Shown here in pieces: positions 55,007 through 63,640 of a stretch of 64,000 nucleotides of DNA. The position numbers and the translations under genes are program-made. Under the pieces are notes generated by a model, which was given only the letters and a program-made list of their open reading frames with translations, did not search any database and was not told the DNA's origin. How positions within the stretch are numbered: position 1 is the stretch's first letter; each line of letters begins with the position of its first letter. Origin of the DNA: GCA-2794515 sp034436155 (GTDB taxonomy: Bacteria; Chloroflexota; Anaerolineae; Aggregatilineales; Phototrophicaceae); the NCBI GenBank assembly GCA_034436155.1, contig DAOTVP010000069.1, forward strand, positions 3,721-67,720, read 5' to 3'.

Positions 55007-55306
55007 ATGGCTAGTCCAGATGTACAAATGGATATTCCCGTTGTGGAAGACATGGCACAAAAATTTAAATCCACCAGCGATGTGCTGAAGGGTGTGAGCA
55101 AGGCGCTCCAAATTGCCATCATGATTTTGAAAATGACCGCCTTCGTTGGTTTGGTCGGTGGTTTGGCAGTAGAACGTTTCCTCTCTTGGCTGAAACCCCA
55201 AGTGGATGAAATGGCAGAAAAACTCGAAGAATTGCACTACGACCTGTACGGTGCTATCGTCAGCTTCCGTGATGGCGATAACAGTGGGTCACAACGCTTC
55301 GCATAA
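55007..55306 (+). CDS. WXG100-like protein 4 with hydrophobic centre
   Basis: The 99-residue protein has the size and helical pattern of its neighbours but no WXG motif. Its middle (about residues 33-60: ALQIAIMILKMTAFVGLVGG) is strongly hydrophobic, long enough to cross a membrane or to form a helical hairpin, and it is followed by the amphipathic helix LKPQVDEMAEKLEEL. This resembles the central hydrophobic part of larger WXG/LXG-type proteins. AAGGAG precedes the ATG. A bidirectional terminator follows. Confidence 0.75.
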   Translation: MASPDVQMDIPVVEDMAQKFKSTSDVLKGVSKALQIAIMILKMTAFVGLVGGLAVERFLSWLKPQVDEMAEKLEELHYDLYGAIVSFRDGDNSGSQRFA

Positions 55307-55336
55307 ATTATCTGCATCATAAAAAACTCACTTTGT

Positions 55337-55377
55337 GAAAAAAAGGCGCGACCAATCGATGGTTGCGCCCTTTTTTT
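55337..55377. terminator. bidirectional rho-independent terminator
   Basis: GGCGCGACCA (55345-55354) pairs with TGGTTGCGCC (55360-55369) with one G-T pair; an A run precedes and a T run follows the stem. It serves the WXG100 cluster and the convergent propeller gene. Confidence 0.88.
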
Positions 55378-55378
55378 G

Positions 55379-56419
55379 TTACTCGCCTTGTATGGGCAAT
55401 GTCACCTCATCCAACGCAAACGGTAAGCGCGGTTGAACCAACGGATTGACCAAACCCACTTGGTCAAAATTATTCACATAGAGTTTGCCATCATGATACG
55501 CCACCGCATTACTGCCACGAAACCCCTGTGCGATAATGGTGTAATTATTACGGATAAATTCGCTCACCGCGCCCTGACTGGCATTCGCCAAAAAGATGCG
55601 CCCGTCTGGGCTGATGCTGATGCCATCAAAACCAGGGGCTTGTGAGGGTGCGCCACTATAGCGATACACCGTTTCGATGGTTTCACCATCGCGTGAGACG
55701 CGATACAAATTGTCTACCCCATCGCCTGTTGCCACCACGACCAGTGTATCGGTAGATGGGTCATACGCGAGGCTGGTCGGCAAGACCACATTATGTTGCG
55801 GGTCGCTATTAGGGACACGCCACCAAAATTCGGCATTGCCTTCGGCATCAAAACGCCAAATATCGCGCCGACCTCTATCCGTCACATATAACACACCATC
55901 CGTTGCGATAGCCAAGCCGTGCGGTGCAATGAATCCTTCTTCACCATCAAAAATTGTGCCATACTGACGTGGGACATCATCGGGCAAAATGCGCCAAATC
56001 AGCCCGCCTTTGGCGGCGGGGTTGGGATTGGTGCGGTCTAAGATATACAATGTGCCATCCTGTGCCACCGCGATGCCACTCACCGATTCGATAAGTACCC
56101 GCGTCTCTGGCAATTCGCGCACTTCGCCTTGTGGGGAGATTACCCACACCGTCCCAGAGCGATAACTCCCCGTATAGACTGTGCCATCCACGCCAACGGC
56201 AATGGTGGATGGATACGCATCATCATCGGGCAAGGTGGCAAATTCGCGCACACTGACACCTTCTATCGCACCTTGTGCAAGTTGGCGCGGGGTCGAATTA
56301 ATCGAGAAGCTAATCAGAAAAAATGTGAGCGCCACCAGCAACATCAACCCACCAATAAATATCGTGAAAAAGATCACGATGCGCTGTCCGCGCCCTAATT
56401 GTTGTATTCTCGCTATCAT
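55379..56419 (-). CDS. membrane-anchored SMP-30/NHL-type beta-propeller protein
   Basis: The 346-residue protein has a basic N-terminus (IARIQQLGRGQR), a membrane helix (about 13-36) and then six blades with motifs such as GVDGTVYTGSY, AVAQDGTLYILDR, LAIATDGVLYVTDRG and ISPDGRIFLAN. This is the SMP-30/gluconolactonase/NHL type of six-blade propeller. It should lie outside the membrane on its anchor. Strong sugar-lactonase residues are not identifiable, so an enzyme activity is unproven. It converges on the WXG100 cluster across a shared terminator. Confidence 0.82.
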   Translation of the reverse strand: MIARIQQLGRGQRIVIFFTIFIGGLMLLVALTFFLISFSINSTPRQLAQGAIEGVSVREFATLPDDDAYPSTIAVGVDGTVYTGSYRSGTVWVISPQGEVRELPETRVLIESVSGIAVAQDGTLYILDRTNPNPAAKGGLIWRILPDDVPRQYGTIFDGEEGFIAPHGLAIATDGVLYVTDRGRRDIWRFDAEGNAEFWWRVPNSDPQHNVVLPTSLAYDPSTDTLVVVATGDGVDNLYRVSRDGETIETVYRYSGAPSQAPGFDGISISPDGRIFLANASQGAVSEFIRNNYTIIAQGFRGSNAVAYHDGKLYVNNFDQVGLVNPLVQPRLPFALDEVTLPIQGE

Positions 56420-56665
56420 TACCGTTTACCTTTTTAACAAAATTGGTTAATTGGATTTAACGTTTTCATACCAGTATTGATTTTAATTTATCATCATTTC
56501 ATGTGTAAGCGTTAACAATGATACTGTAAAGTAATTTCATGAGCGTTGCGCTATATACACGTAAAAAATTGGTGTATAATGATGCGTCCTGCTTTAAGAA
56601 AATTTAAATCATTTGGTGTAAAAGTATATTTATATCCCTAAAAAGAGAGTTTTGAGTGTCACTTT

Positions 56666-57754
56666 ATGAACCATTGGAGCGATTTCGTGTCTTATTTCGC
56701 CAAAACACGCATTCTGCGAGTTGACCCAACCAACCCCGATGACAACAATATCCAAATCGCCGCACATACGATTCGGGATGGCGGTTTGGTTGCCTTCCCC
56801 ACTGAGACAGTGTATGGACTTGGCGCAAATGCGTTAGATGGTGATGCGCTAGACCGTATTTATCAAGCCAAAGACCGCCCCACCAGCGACCCGATTATCG
56901 CGCATATCGCCCATATAGACCAATTGCATCAATTGGCAACGCATATCCCCGCTCACTTGGTCGCGCCTTTGGCAGAACGATTTTGGCCAGGGGCGTTGAC
57001 ATTGGTACTCCACCGTGCATCGCACGTCCCCAATAATATCGCCACAGGCTTAAATACGATTGCCGTGCGAATGCCCGCCCACCCAATTGCGCGGGCATTA
57101 ATCCTCGCCAGTGGTGTGCCGATTGCCGCCCCTAGCGCCAACACCTTCACCCGCCCTAGCGCCACCACTGCCCAACATGTCCTCGAAGATTTACAAGACC
57201 GTGTAGATATTGTGTTGGATGGTGGCGAGACGACTATCGGCTTAGAATCGACCGTCCTCGATTTGACCACCCCCGAAACGCCGATTATTTTGCGCCCGGG
57301 CGGCGTATTGTTAGATGACCTCCGCGCCGTATTGCCCAATATCCAACTCGCCCCGCGTTACCTAAAAAGCGATGAGGCAAGTTCATCGCCTGGGCAAATG
57401 CTCAAACATTATTCACCTCGCGCAAAAATCAAATTGTTCGCGGGTCCGTTGTATTCGATATTGCTGGCGATGAAAGAAACCGCCCAATTACATCTCAATA
57501 AAGGCGAAAAAGTGGGATTGTTAATCGCCAACGAAGATTGTCATCATCTCGCCAACTACGGTATCGTTCACGCGCTGGGCAAACGCGATGACCTCAAGAC
57601 CATCAGCCATAATTTATTCGCGGGGATGCGTTATCTCGATTCACAAAAAGTGGATGTCATCCTCACCCGCGATTTCGGGCGTACTGGTTTAGGCGCGGCT
57701 CTGTGGGATAGATTACTGCGTGCCTCCGAAGGACGTGTGATAGAGGTGCAATAG
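56666..57754 (+). CDS. threonylcarbamoyl-AMP synthase (Sua5/YrdC)
   Basis: The 362-residue protein has the YrdC core (about 25-215: GGLVAFPTETVYGLGANALD, AKDRPTSDPI, LAERFWPGALTLVL, AVRMPAHPIARAL, PIAAPSANTFTRPSATTAQHV, GLESTVLDLT) and the extra C-terminal Sua5 domain (about 235-360, SPGQMLKHYSPRAKI). It makes threonylcarbamoyl-AMP from Thr, bicarbonate and ATP for the t6A modification of tRNA. It is a housekeeping gene unrelated to its neighbours. The start at ATG 56666 gives a short N-terminal extension; the GTG about 24 bases later is possible. Confidence 0.93.
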   Translation: MNHWSDFVSYFAKTRILRVDPTNPDDNNIQIAAHTIRDGGLVAFPTETVYGLGANALDGDALDRIYQAKDRPTSDPIIAHIAHIDQLHQLATHIPAHLVAPLAERFWPGALTLVLHRASHVPNNIATGLNTIAVRMPAHPIARALILASGVPIAAPSANTFTRPSATTAQHVLEDLQDRVDIVLDGGETTIGLESTVLDLTTPETPIILRPGGVLLDDLRAVLPNIQLAPRYLKSDEASSSPGQMLKHYSPRAKIKLFAGPLYSILLAMKETAQLHLNKGEKVGLLIANEDCHHLANYGIVHALGKRDDLKTISHNLFAGMRYLDSQKVDVILTRDFGRTGLGAALWDRLLRASEGRVIEVQ

Positions 57755-57777
57755 AAAATCTGGTTTATGATGATGTC

Positions 57778-57807
57778 TGTAAGGGCGCAACATGTTGCGC
57801 CCTTACA
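57778..57807 (+). repeat. perfect 30-base palindrome
   Basis: TGTAAGGGCGCAACA is followed directly by its reverse complement. It is the best-preserved of the TGTA(A/G)GGGC hairpins and lies between the Sua5 gene and the next start. Confidence 0.8.
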
Positions 57808-57892
57808 CCTCGCCTTATTCCCCTTTGCAACTCATCTCCTCATTTTTGCGTATATCATTCAGATTTGTTCAGTAAAAGGATGCACTCACTAT

Positions 57893-58273
57893 ATGGATAA
57901 CAAAATCCGCCGTAATGCCACATCGGTTATTTGGGTGTCGGCATTACTTGTCAGTCTCATCTTAAACGCACATAATGGATATTCTCTTGGAATGCCCCCA
58001 TTTATACCTGCGTTTGGTACAGCTATTTTAGCGACCCTCTTTTTATGGTGGAATGTGATTATCAGCGCCATATTTGGCAACCGTTCCGCCCAAAAAGGGC
58101 AACCATCCACCACCGACATTGATAGCAAAGCCTATAAATTGGCGATGTTGCTCGAAATGATGGATGAGCATGAACGGGAAGACTTTAAGTATCAGCTCAA
58201 AAATGACCTCCTTAGCAGTGAGGATAGCCGATTGGTCGAGTCGTTCATCAGCGAAAAGCGCAAAAACAGATAA
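57893..58273 (+). CDS. small membrane protein, paralogue 1
   Basis: The 126-residue protein has two hydrophobic segments (about 10-28 and 35-62) and a soluble, highly charged C-terminal tail with YKLAMLLEMMDEHEREDFKYQL. The neighbouring protein at 58343 has the same layout and tail. I chose ATG 57893 (MDNKIRRNATSV); the frame is open upstream to 57767, but that part crosses the perfect palindrome and looks non-coding. Function unknown; the tail could be a cytosolic interaction helix. Confidence 0.72.
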   Translation: MDNKIRRNATSVIWVSALLVSLILNAHNGYSLGMPPFIPAFGTAILATLFLWWNVIISAIFGNRSAQKGQPSTTDIDSKAYKLAMLLEMMDEHEREDFKYQLKNDLLSSEDSRLVESFISEKRKNR

Positions 58274-58342
58274 AGGCGCGGGTTATCCTCGTTTTTGAGA
58301 TACAATAGTCATAGTATTCATCGTCAAAAAGGACTAATCAGT

Positions 58343-58723
58343 ATGGACGCAAAATGGCGCTTTGGCGCAACAGTCGTTATTTGGGCATTAGCTACATTGA
58401 TGAGTATTGTCATCATTGGCAACATGAGTTTAGGTTGGATTGAAGATTGGGTAATTTCTATCCCGTTGGGTGTGGCGCTTTTCACCACCCTTGCCGTATG
58501 GAATTCGCCTGCTTTAGGTAGCTCGAATAAATCGGTCTCGACACCTACCACATCCGAGAAAAAGAGTGATAACGCCGCCTATACGATGGCGCTCCTGATG
58601 GAGATGATGGATGAGGATGAACGCGAGGAGTTTAAGTCGCAACTTAAGCAACGGATTTTATCGGGCGAGAGTATGACCGATGCGTCTATCATCCAAGAAA
58701 TGGAAAAACGCAAGCGCGGGTGA
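58343..58723 (+). CDS. small membrane protein, paralogue 2
   Basis: The 126-residue protein has two hydrophobic segments (about 6-25 and 35-52), a short polar linker and the tail YTMALLMEMMDEDEREEFKSQL, plainly paralogous to 57893-58273. The start ATG 58343 matches the paralogue in length and start position; a TTG at 58295 would add 16 residues without support. The HicA-like gene begins seven bases after its stop, so they may be cotranscribed. Function unknown. Confidence 0.72.
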   Translation: MDAKWRFGATVVIWALATLMSIVIIGNMSLGWIEDWVISIPLGVALFTTLAVWNSPALGSSNKSVSTPTTSEKKSDNAAYTMALLMEMMDEDEREEFKSQLKQRILSGESMTDASIIQEMEKRKRG

Positions 58724-58729
58724 TTTATC

Positions 58730-59041
58730 ATGACGAAACGCGATAAGCGACTGAAAAAGTTGCGACAAAATCCAAAGGATGTATCATTTGATGAACTCAA
58801 ACAAGTTTTAGAGGATTTTGGATTTATTCATGTGCGGTCATCTGGCAGTCACCATACCTTTATTGCTATCATTGGAGATAAAGATTGGCGTTTAACAATT
58901 CCATTCAATCGCCCAATTAAGATGCCTTACATCAAACAATCACTTGAAGCAATTGATGAAATACTCATGGAGAATGACATCCGCGAAATACCAACAAGTT
59001 TTATGGAGGATGATGAAATAGATGACACAAACGATGACTAA
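58730..59041 (+). CDS. HicA-like toxin, copy 2
   Basis: The 103-residue protein matches copy 1 (18980-19276) across its N-terminal two thirds: TKRDKRLKKLRQNPKDVSFD, then LKQVLEDFGFIHVRSSGSHHTF with the catalytic-type histidine, and IPFNRPIKMPYIKQSLEAID. The last 25 residues are acidic and differ. It follows the small membrane paralogue by seven bases and overlaps the HicB-like gene. An mRNA interferase role is inferred from the family. Confidence 0.8.
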   Translation: MTKRDKRLKKLRQNPKDVSFDELKQVLEDFGFIHVRSSGSHHTFIAIIGDKDWRLTIPFNRPIKMPYIKQSLEAIDEILMENDIREIPTSFMEDDEIDDTNDD

Positions 59042-59258
59042 AGACATCAATTATTATATGGCATTGCGATACGCAATTTTTATCCAACCAGAAGAAGATG
59101 GTTGGAGCGCCACTATCCCTGATTTGAAAGGCTGTTTAGCTGTCGGAGATACTATCCAAGAGGCATTAACCTTATTAGAGGATGCAAAATATAGCTGGAT
59201 AAGCGCCTCACTCGAACATCATCTCCCTATTCCAGAACCAAAGGCTAAATTGGGATAA
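59022..59258 (+). CDS. HicB-like antitoxin, copy 2
   Basis: The 78-residue protein has the HicB-type core YYMALRYAIFIQPEEDGWSATIPDLKGCLAVGDTIQEALTLLEDAKYSWISASLEHHLPIPEP, closely similar to copy 1. No DNA-binding tail is present. It starts inside the last codons of the HicA-like gene, about 20 bases before that stop; an in-frame ATG lies at 59034. It should neutralise its own partner; cross-talk with copy 1 is possible given the similarity. Confidence 0.8.
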   Translation: MTQTMTKDINYYMALRYAIFIQPEEDGWSATIPDLKGCLAVGDTIQEALTLLEDAKYSWISASLEHHLPIPEPKAKLG

Positions 59259-59261
59259 AAA

Positions 59262-59292
59262 GGTGGCATATACGGCTTCGCCTAATGCCACC
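59262..59292 (+). repeat. single REP-like hairpin
   Basis: GGTGGCAT-ATAC-GGC/GCC-TA-ATGCCACC, a complete hairpin with arms different from all other copies but the same bulge. It lies between the HicB-like gene and the convergent ABC gene. Confidence 0.8.
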
Positions 59293-59304
59293 CGACAAAA
59301 ATGG

Positions 59305-61206
59305 TTATGCCACGTCTTCTTCGGCTTTGAATTGGCTCATATACAGGTCATAATATGCCCCGCCCCGCGCCAATAATTCGTGATGCGTGCCACGCTCGAT
59401 AATCTGACCATCGGCGACCAACAACACCATATCGGCATTGCGAATCGTACTCAGGCGGTGAGCAATCACAAAACTGGTGCGCCCTTCGAGTAATTTTTCA
59501 AACGCCGCTTGAATCACCCGTTCTGTGCGCGTATCCACGCTGGATGTCGCTTCGTCCAAAATGAGGATATTGGGATTCATCAGCGCGACACGGGCAATCG
59601 CTATCAATTGGCGCTGACCTTGGCTCAAGCCCGACCCACGTTCACCCAGCACGGTTTGATAGCCATTCGGCAGGCGTTCAATAAATTCGTGCGCGGCGAC
59701 CATCTTCGCCGCGGCGATGACTTCTTCATCAGTTGCATCCAAACGCCCATAACGGATATTTTCCATCACTGTATCGGAGAATAAGAACGTGTCTTGTAAC
59801 ACAATGCCGATTTGCTGACGTAGGCTATCTTGCGTCACATCGCGCACATCCACGCCATCAATCAACACCGCGCCATCGGTCACATCATAAAAACGCGGTA
59901 TCATGTTGATAATCGTGGTCTTACCCGCGCCTGTCGGTCCGACAATGGCGACCATCTCGCCTTGTTTGACATCAAAATTAATGCCCTTCAGAACTTTTTC
60001 GCCCTTCACATATTCGGCTTCGACATCTTTGAAGGTCACTTCGCCAATAATTTTCGGCATTTGGCTGGCGTTGGGGCGATCTTGGACTTCGACCAATTCA
60101 TCCATGAGGCTAAAAATGCGTTCCCCGCCTGCGATACCACTTTGCACATTCGTCCATAACACGGCGATTTGCGACAAGGGCTGATTAATCCGTTGCAAGT
60201 AAGCGACAAAGGCGAAAATCGTGCCGATGCTGATAACAGCCGTACCCGCGAGTAGTGGTTGGTTATTGAGCGCAGAAAATCCGCCCACCACAATCACAAT
60301 GCCCAACGCCACATAATTGAGCGCCTCTAAAACGGGGTTGAGGGCGCTGGTGAACACGGCGGCGCGGACATTGGCGGCGCGATTGGCTTCGTTGGCGCGT
60401 TGGAATTGGGCGATACTCTCGGCTTCACGATTGAAGGCTTGCACCTCACGCGCCCCTGCGATGCTCTCTTGTAAATCGGCATTCACCTGACCAATTTCTT
60501 TACGGGCAATCCGAAAGGCTTTCCGCGCCTGATTCGAGAAATAGCGCGTGGTGAACAACATCACAGGCACAACCGACAGGCTGATGAGGGCGTAAACCGC
60601 GTTTTCGCGCAACATCGCCACGATAATCCAGAAGATAATCATCACACCCTGAAACACGTTGAGCAAGGCAAAATTGAACATCTGCTGGAGCGTATCCATG
60701 TCGTTGGTGACACGGCTCATAATGTCGCCCGCTTCGTTGCGAGCATAATAACCGATAGACAGTTGGTGCATGTGGCGGAATAAATCTCCGCGCAAATCGC
60801 GCAAGGCGGCTTGACCCGCACGGCGCATGGTATAAAAACTCAGCCCTGTGAAGATGGCGCTGATGAAAAAAATGCCACCGATTAACAGAGCAATGCCCAA
60901 CAAGCCGTCAATTTTGGCTTGGTCGGTGGTCAATTGGGTGGTGTCGGTGTACCAACAGCTATCATTCGCTACAGGTGCATTACCCATCATGCCTGTCGGC
61001 GCAGTGGCAAGGTAACAATCCGCCGCTTGTCCGATGAGTTGCGGGTATAAAATATTGAAATACACCACCGCGAAGGTGAATATCACTACAGCGACCAAAT
61101 ATCCCCAATAGGGGCGGAAATACATCGAGAATCGGCGGATCGTGCCGAATACATTTTTTGCTTTACGCGCCTCTTGGTCGAGGGCGCGACGTTGAAAATC
61201 CATCAT
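59305..61206 (-). CDS. ABC exporter half-transporter, catalytic partner
   Basis: The 633-residue protein has six membrane helices (about 30-340) and a C-terminal ATPase domain: Walker A GPTGAGKTT, signature LSQGQRQLIAIAR, Walker B with catalytic glutamate in ILILDEATSSVD and the switch histidine in VIAHRLSTIRNAD. An unusual loop with two cysteines (ADCYLATAP and DSCWYTD) lies after helix 1. It follows the other half-transporter by five bases and probably forms a heterodimer with it, exporting drugs or lipids. The consensus ATPase residues make this the active site-bearing half. Confidence 0.93.
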   Translation of the reverse strand: MMDFQRRALDQEARKAKNVFGTIRRFSMYFRPYWGYLVAVVIFTFAVVYFNILYPQLIGQAADCYLATAPTGMMGNAPVANDSCWYTDTTQLTTDQAKIDGLLGIALLIGGIFFISAIFTGLSFYTMRRAGQAALRDLRGDLFRHMHQLSIGYYARNEAGDIMSRVTNDMDTLQQMFNFALLNVFQGVMIIFWIIVAMLRENAVYALISLSVVPVMLFTTRYFSNQARKAFRIARKEIGQVNADLQESIAGAREVQAFNREAESIAQFQRANEANRAANVRAAVFTSALNPVLEALNYVALGIVIVVGGFSALNNQPLLAGTAVISIGTIFAFVAYLQRINQPLSQIAVLWTNVQSGIAGGERIFSLMDELVEVQDRPNASQMPKIIGEVTFKDVEAEYVKGEKVLKGINFDVKQGEMVAIVGPTGAGKTTIINMIPRFYDVTDGAVLIDGVDVRDVTQDSLRQQIGIVLQDTFLFSDTVMENIRYGRLDATDEEVIAAAKMVAAHEFIERLPNGYQTVLGERGSGLSQGQRQLIAIARVALMNPNILILDEATSSVDTRTERVIQAAFEKLLEGRTSFVIAHRLSTIRNADMVLLVADGQIIERGTHHELLARGGAYYDLYMSQFKAEEDVA

Positions 61207-61211
61207 AATAC

Positions 61212-63125
61212 TTACACTGCCTCCGCGAGGGGTTGCGAATCATCTACCAATTGCGATGCAAAAATTTCGGCGTAAATCGGGCTATTTTCGATGAGTTCTT
61301 CGTGCGTCCCCATCGCCACAATCGCGCCTTTATCCAACACGATAATCTGGTCGGCATTACGCGCTGTCGAAATCCGTTGGGCGATGACAAAACTGGTGCG
61401 CCCGTGCATCAGGTTATCGAGTGCGGCTTGAATTTTGCGCTCGGTAGCAAAATCGACCGCGCTGGTGGAATCATCCAGAATCAACAATTTGGGATTGAGC
61501 AACAACGCCCGCGCAATGGCTATCCGTTGTCTCTGACCACCCGAAAGGGTCGCGCCCCGTTCACCGACAGGGGTATCGTATCCATCTGGAAATTCCATGA
61601 TGAAATCGTGGGCAGAAGCGGCTTTGGCGGCGGCAATCACTTCGTCATCGCTGGCATCTGGGCGACCAAAGGCGATATTATCGCGGATTGTGCCACTGAA
61701 TAAATTCGTCTCTTGCAAGACGATGCCGATTTGTGAGCGCAGGCTATCCAGTTTGACATCGCGCACATCGTGACCATCTATCAACACCGCGCCTTCGCTG
61801 ACATCGTAAAAACGGGGTATCAGATTGATAATCGTGGTCTTACCACTGCCTGTTGCCCCCAATAACGCGATTGTTTGCCCTTTTTTGGCGATAAAACTGA
61901 CTTTAGATAATACAGGGGCTGTTGAGTTAAAATAACGGAATGTTACGTCTCGAAATTCGACATCGCCCTCAATGGCGGGTAAGGTAATGGCATCGGGTTT
62001 ATCAGTGATTTCGCTCTTGGTATCGATAATTTCAAAGATACGTTCTGCCGATGCGCTGGCTTGCGCCATCAACGAGACGATGAGTCCCAATTGCCCCAGA
62101 GGGAAGAACACGTACACCAAATACAGATTGAATTTTTGATATTCGCCAATGCCCAAACCACCACTGATGATTTGTGTGCCTGCGAAATACAAAATCACCG
62201 CTTGCCCGATTTGCCCCACGAAGAAAATCATCGGGAACAAAAATGAGAAGGTCTGGGCAATTTTTATCCATTGCCGATACAAATTGGTGTTGGCTTCATC
62301 AAAGCGTTTTTGTTCATACTGTTGGCGCACAAAGGCTTTGACCACGCGAATCCCCGCCACATTCTCTTGCAAGACGGTGTTCAGTTTGGCGAGTCGGGCT
62401 TGCACCTCGCGGAAAAGCGGTTGTGACACCTTGCCGAATAAGCCGAATAAAATCACCGAGAAGGGCAAAATTGGCACAATCGAGAGGGTGAGTCGCCAAT
62501 TGGTGAGGAATAAAATGGTGAGTGTGACGACCAAGAGTAATACCGCCTGAAAGGTCATCAACAAACCTTGTGCGATGAAAATCCGCACCTGTTCGACATC
62601 ATTGGTGGCACGAATCATCAATTGACCGGTTTGATTGCGGTCATAATAGCTGAACGATAGGCGTTGGATGCGCGTGAAAATATCTTGGCGCATACTATAG
62701 GCGATGCCCTGCGCCGTCCATTCCGCCGCATACGCTTGGACGAAGGCGAATATCCCCCGAAACAACGCCACCAACACAATGATAATGCCCGCGCCAATAA
62801 TCCAAGACGGGGCGTTGTTATAGGTGGTTTGCAGGGCGGCTTCGGTGGTCTGGAGCTGATTGAGCGCCATCGCTTTGAATTGTTCGTTGGGGATGCTCAA
62901 CACCCGTTGGGCAATCGTGGCTTGGTTGACCGTATCAATCATGGCTTGTACCAATTGCGGTACGACCAATTGCAATAATGTAGCGACCACCAACGCGCCA
63001 TACGCGATGAAGGTCATGCGTTTGTATCGTCCTAAATAGCCAATGGCACGTCGTAAATAGCCTTTTTCGCCTTTGGCACGTTTGACGCGCTCTTTTTTCA
63101 TGGGCGCTTGAGAAACTGCTTGCAT
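61212..63125 (-). CDS. ABC exporter half-transporter, degenerate-site partner
   Basis: The 637-residue protein has six membrane helices and an ATPase domain with Walker A GATGSGKTT and signature LSGGQRQRIAIAR. However, the residue after Walker B is Asp (LILDDSTSAVD) and the switch histidine is Gln (VIAQRISTARN). This is the pattern of the degenerate half in TM287/288-, BmrCD- or LmrCD-type heterodimers. I chose ATG 63125 because GAGGA lies nine bases upstream; an ATG at 63101 would overlap the MarR stop as ATGA. The MarR gene directly upstream probably controls both. Confidence 0.93.
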   Translation of the reverse strand: MQAVSQAPMKKERVKRAKGEKGYLRRAIGYLGRYKRMTFIAYGALVVATLLQLVVPQLVQAMIDTVNQATIAQRVLSIPNEQFKAMALNQLQTTEAALQTTYNNAPSWIIGAGIIIVLVALFRGIFAFVQAYAAEWTAQGIAYSMRQDIFTRIQRLSFSYYDRNQTGQLMIRATNDVEQVRIFIAQGLLMTFQAVLLLVVTLTILFLTNWRLTLSIVPILPFSVILFGLFGKVSQPLFREVQARLAKLNTVLQENVAGIRVVKAFVRQQYEQKRFDEANTNLYRQWIKIAQTFSFLFPMIFFVGQIGQAVILYFAGTQIISGGLGIGEYQKFNLYLVYVFFPLGQLGLIVSLMAQASASAERIFEIIDTKSEITDKPDAITLPAIEGDVEFRDVTFRYFNSTAPVLSKVSFIAKKGQTIALLGATGSGKTTIINLIPRFYDVSEGAVLIDGHDVRDVKLDSLRSQIGIVLQETNLFSGTIRDNIAFGRPDASDDEVIAAAKAASAHDFIMEFPDGYDTPVGERGATLSGGQRQRIAIARALLLNPKLLILDDSTSAVDFATERKIQAALDNLMHGRTSFVIAQRISTARNADQIIVLDKGAIVAMGTHEELIENSPIYAEIFASQLVDDSQPLAEAV

Positions 63126-63640
63126 CGTAATTTATCCTCGTGAATGCCTGTTGTTAATAAACGCGGTAACGCATTGTGTAGAAGTTGGATGCCATCAGGC
63201 ATCGCTGTGATCAATTCTGATAGGAGGGCGATCAGTTCCAACGCTTTCGCCTCCCCTAGCGCCTCAATCCCCACCAGAAGCGGGTCATCTTCGATGAGAT
63301 GTGGCAGGCGCTTGGCGAGTTGGTCGCCCGCATCGGTCAAAGTGAGCAACACGCGCCGTCGATCGCTGGGGTCGCGTTGTCGGCTTAAGTATCCCTTGCG
63401 TTGGAGCGCATCCACCGTTGGCACAAGCGTGGATGGATCTATACCAAAACGCTTGCTTAATTCGCTGATGGTATACGAACCTTCATGTGCCACCATCCGC
63501 AACACCGATGATTGCAATCCTGATAAATCGATCCCTTCGCGTGCGAGCCATTGCTCGTACGCCAGCGTGGTGGTTTTCCATGCCACCGACATTAACATTT
63601 TGAGTTCTAAGGCGATTTGTCTTTTATCATTTACATCCAT
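63098..63640 (-). CDS. MarR-family transcriptional regulator
   Basis: The 180-residue protein has the MarR winged helix (about 40-125): LQSSVLRMVAHEGSYTISELSKRFGIDPSTLVPTVDALQRKGYLSRQRDPSDRRRVLLTLTDAG, with the DxRxxRV wing. It should repress, and be released from DNA by a ligand. I chose ATG 63640; the frame is open to 63688, but that start would lie inside the -10 box of the promoter described below. ATG 63646 is also possible. It overlaps the first ABC gene by 28 bases. Confidence 0.9.
   Translation of the reverse strand: MDVNDKRQIALELKMLMSVAWKTTTLAYEQWLAREGIDLSGLQSSVLRMVAHEGSYTISELSKRFGIDPSTLVPTVDALQRKGYLSRQRDPSDRRRVLLTLTDAGDQLAKRLPHLIEDDPLLVGIEALGEAKALELIALLSELITAMPDGIQLLHNALPRLLTTGIHEDKLRCKQFLKRP

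Noticed and set aside
57767..57892. Upstream extension of the first small membrane protein
   Set aside because: It runs through the 30-base palindrome, and the paralogue supports the start at 57893.
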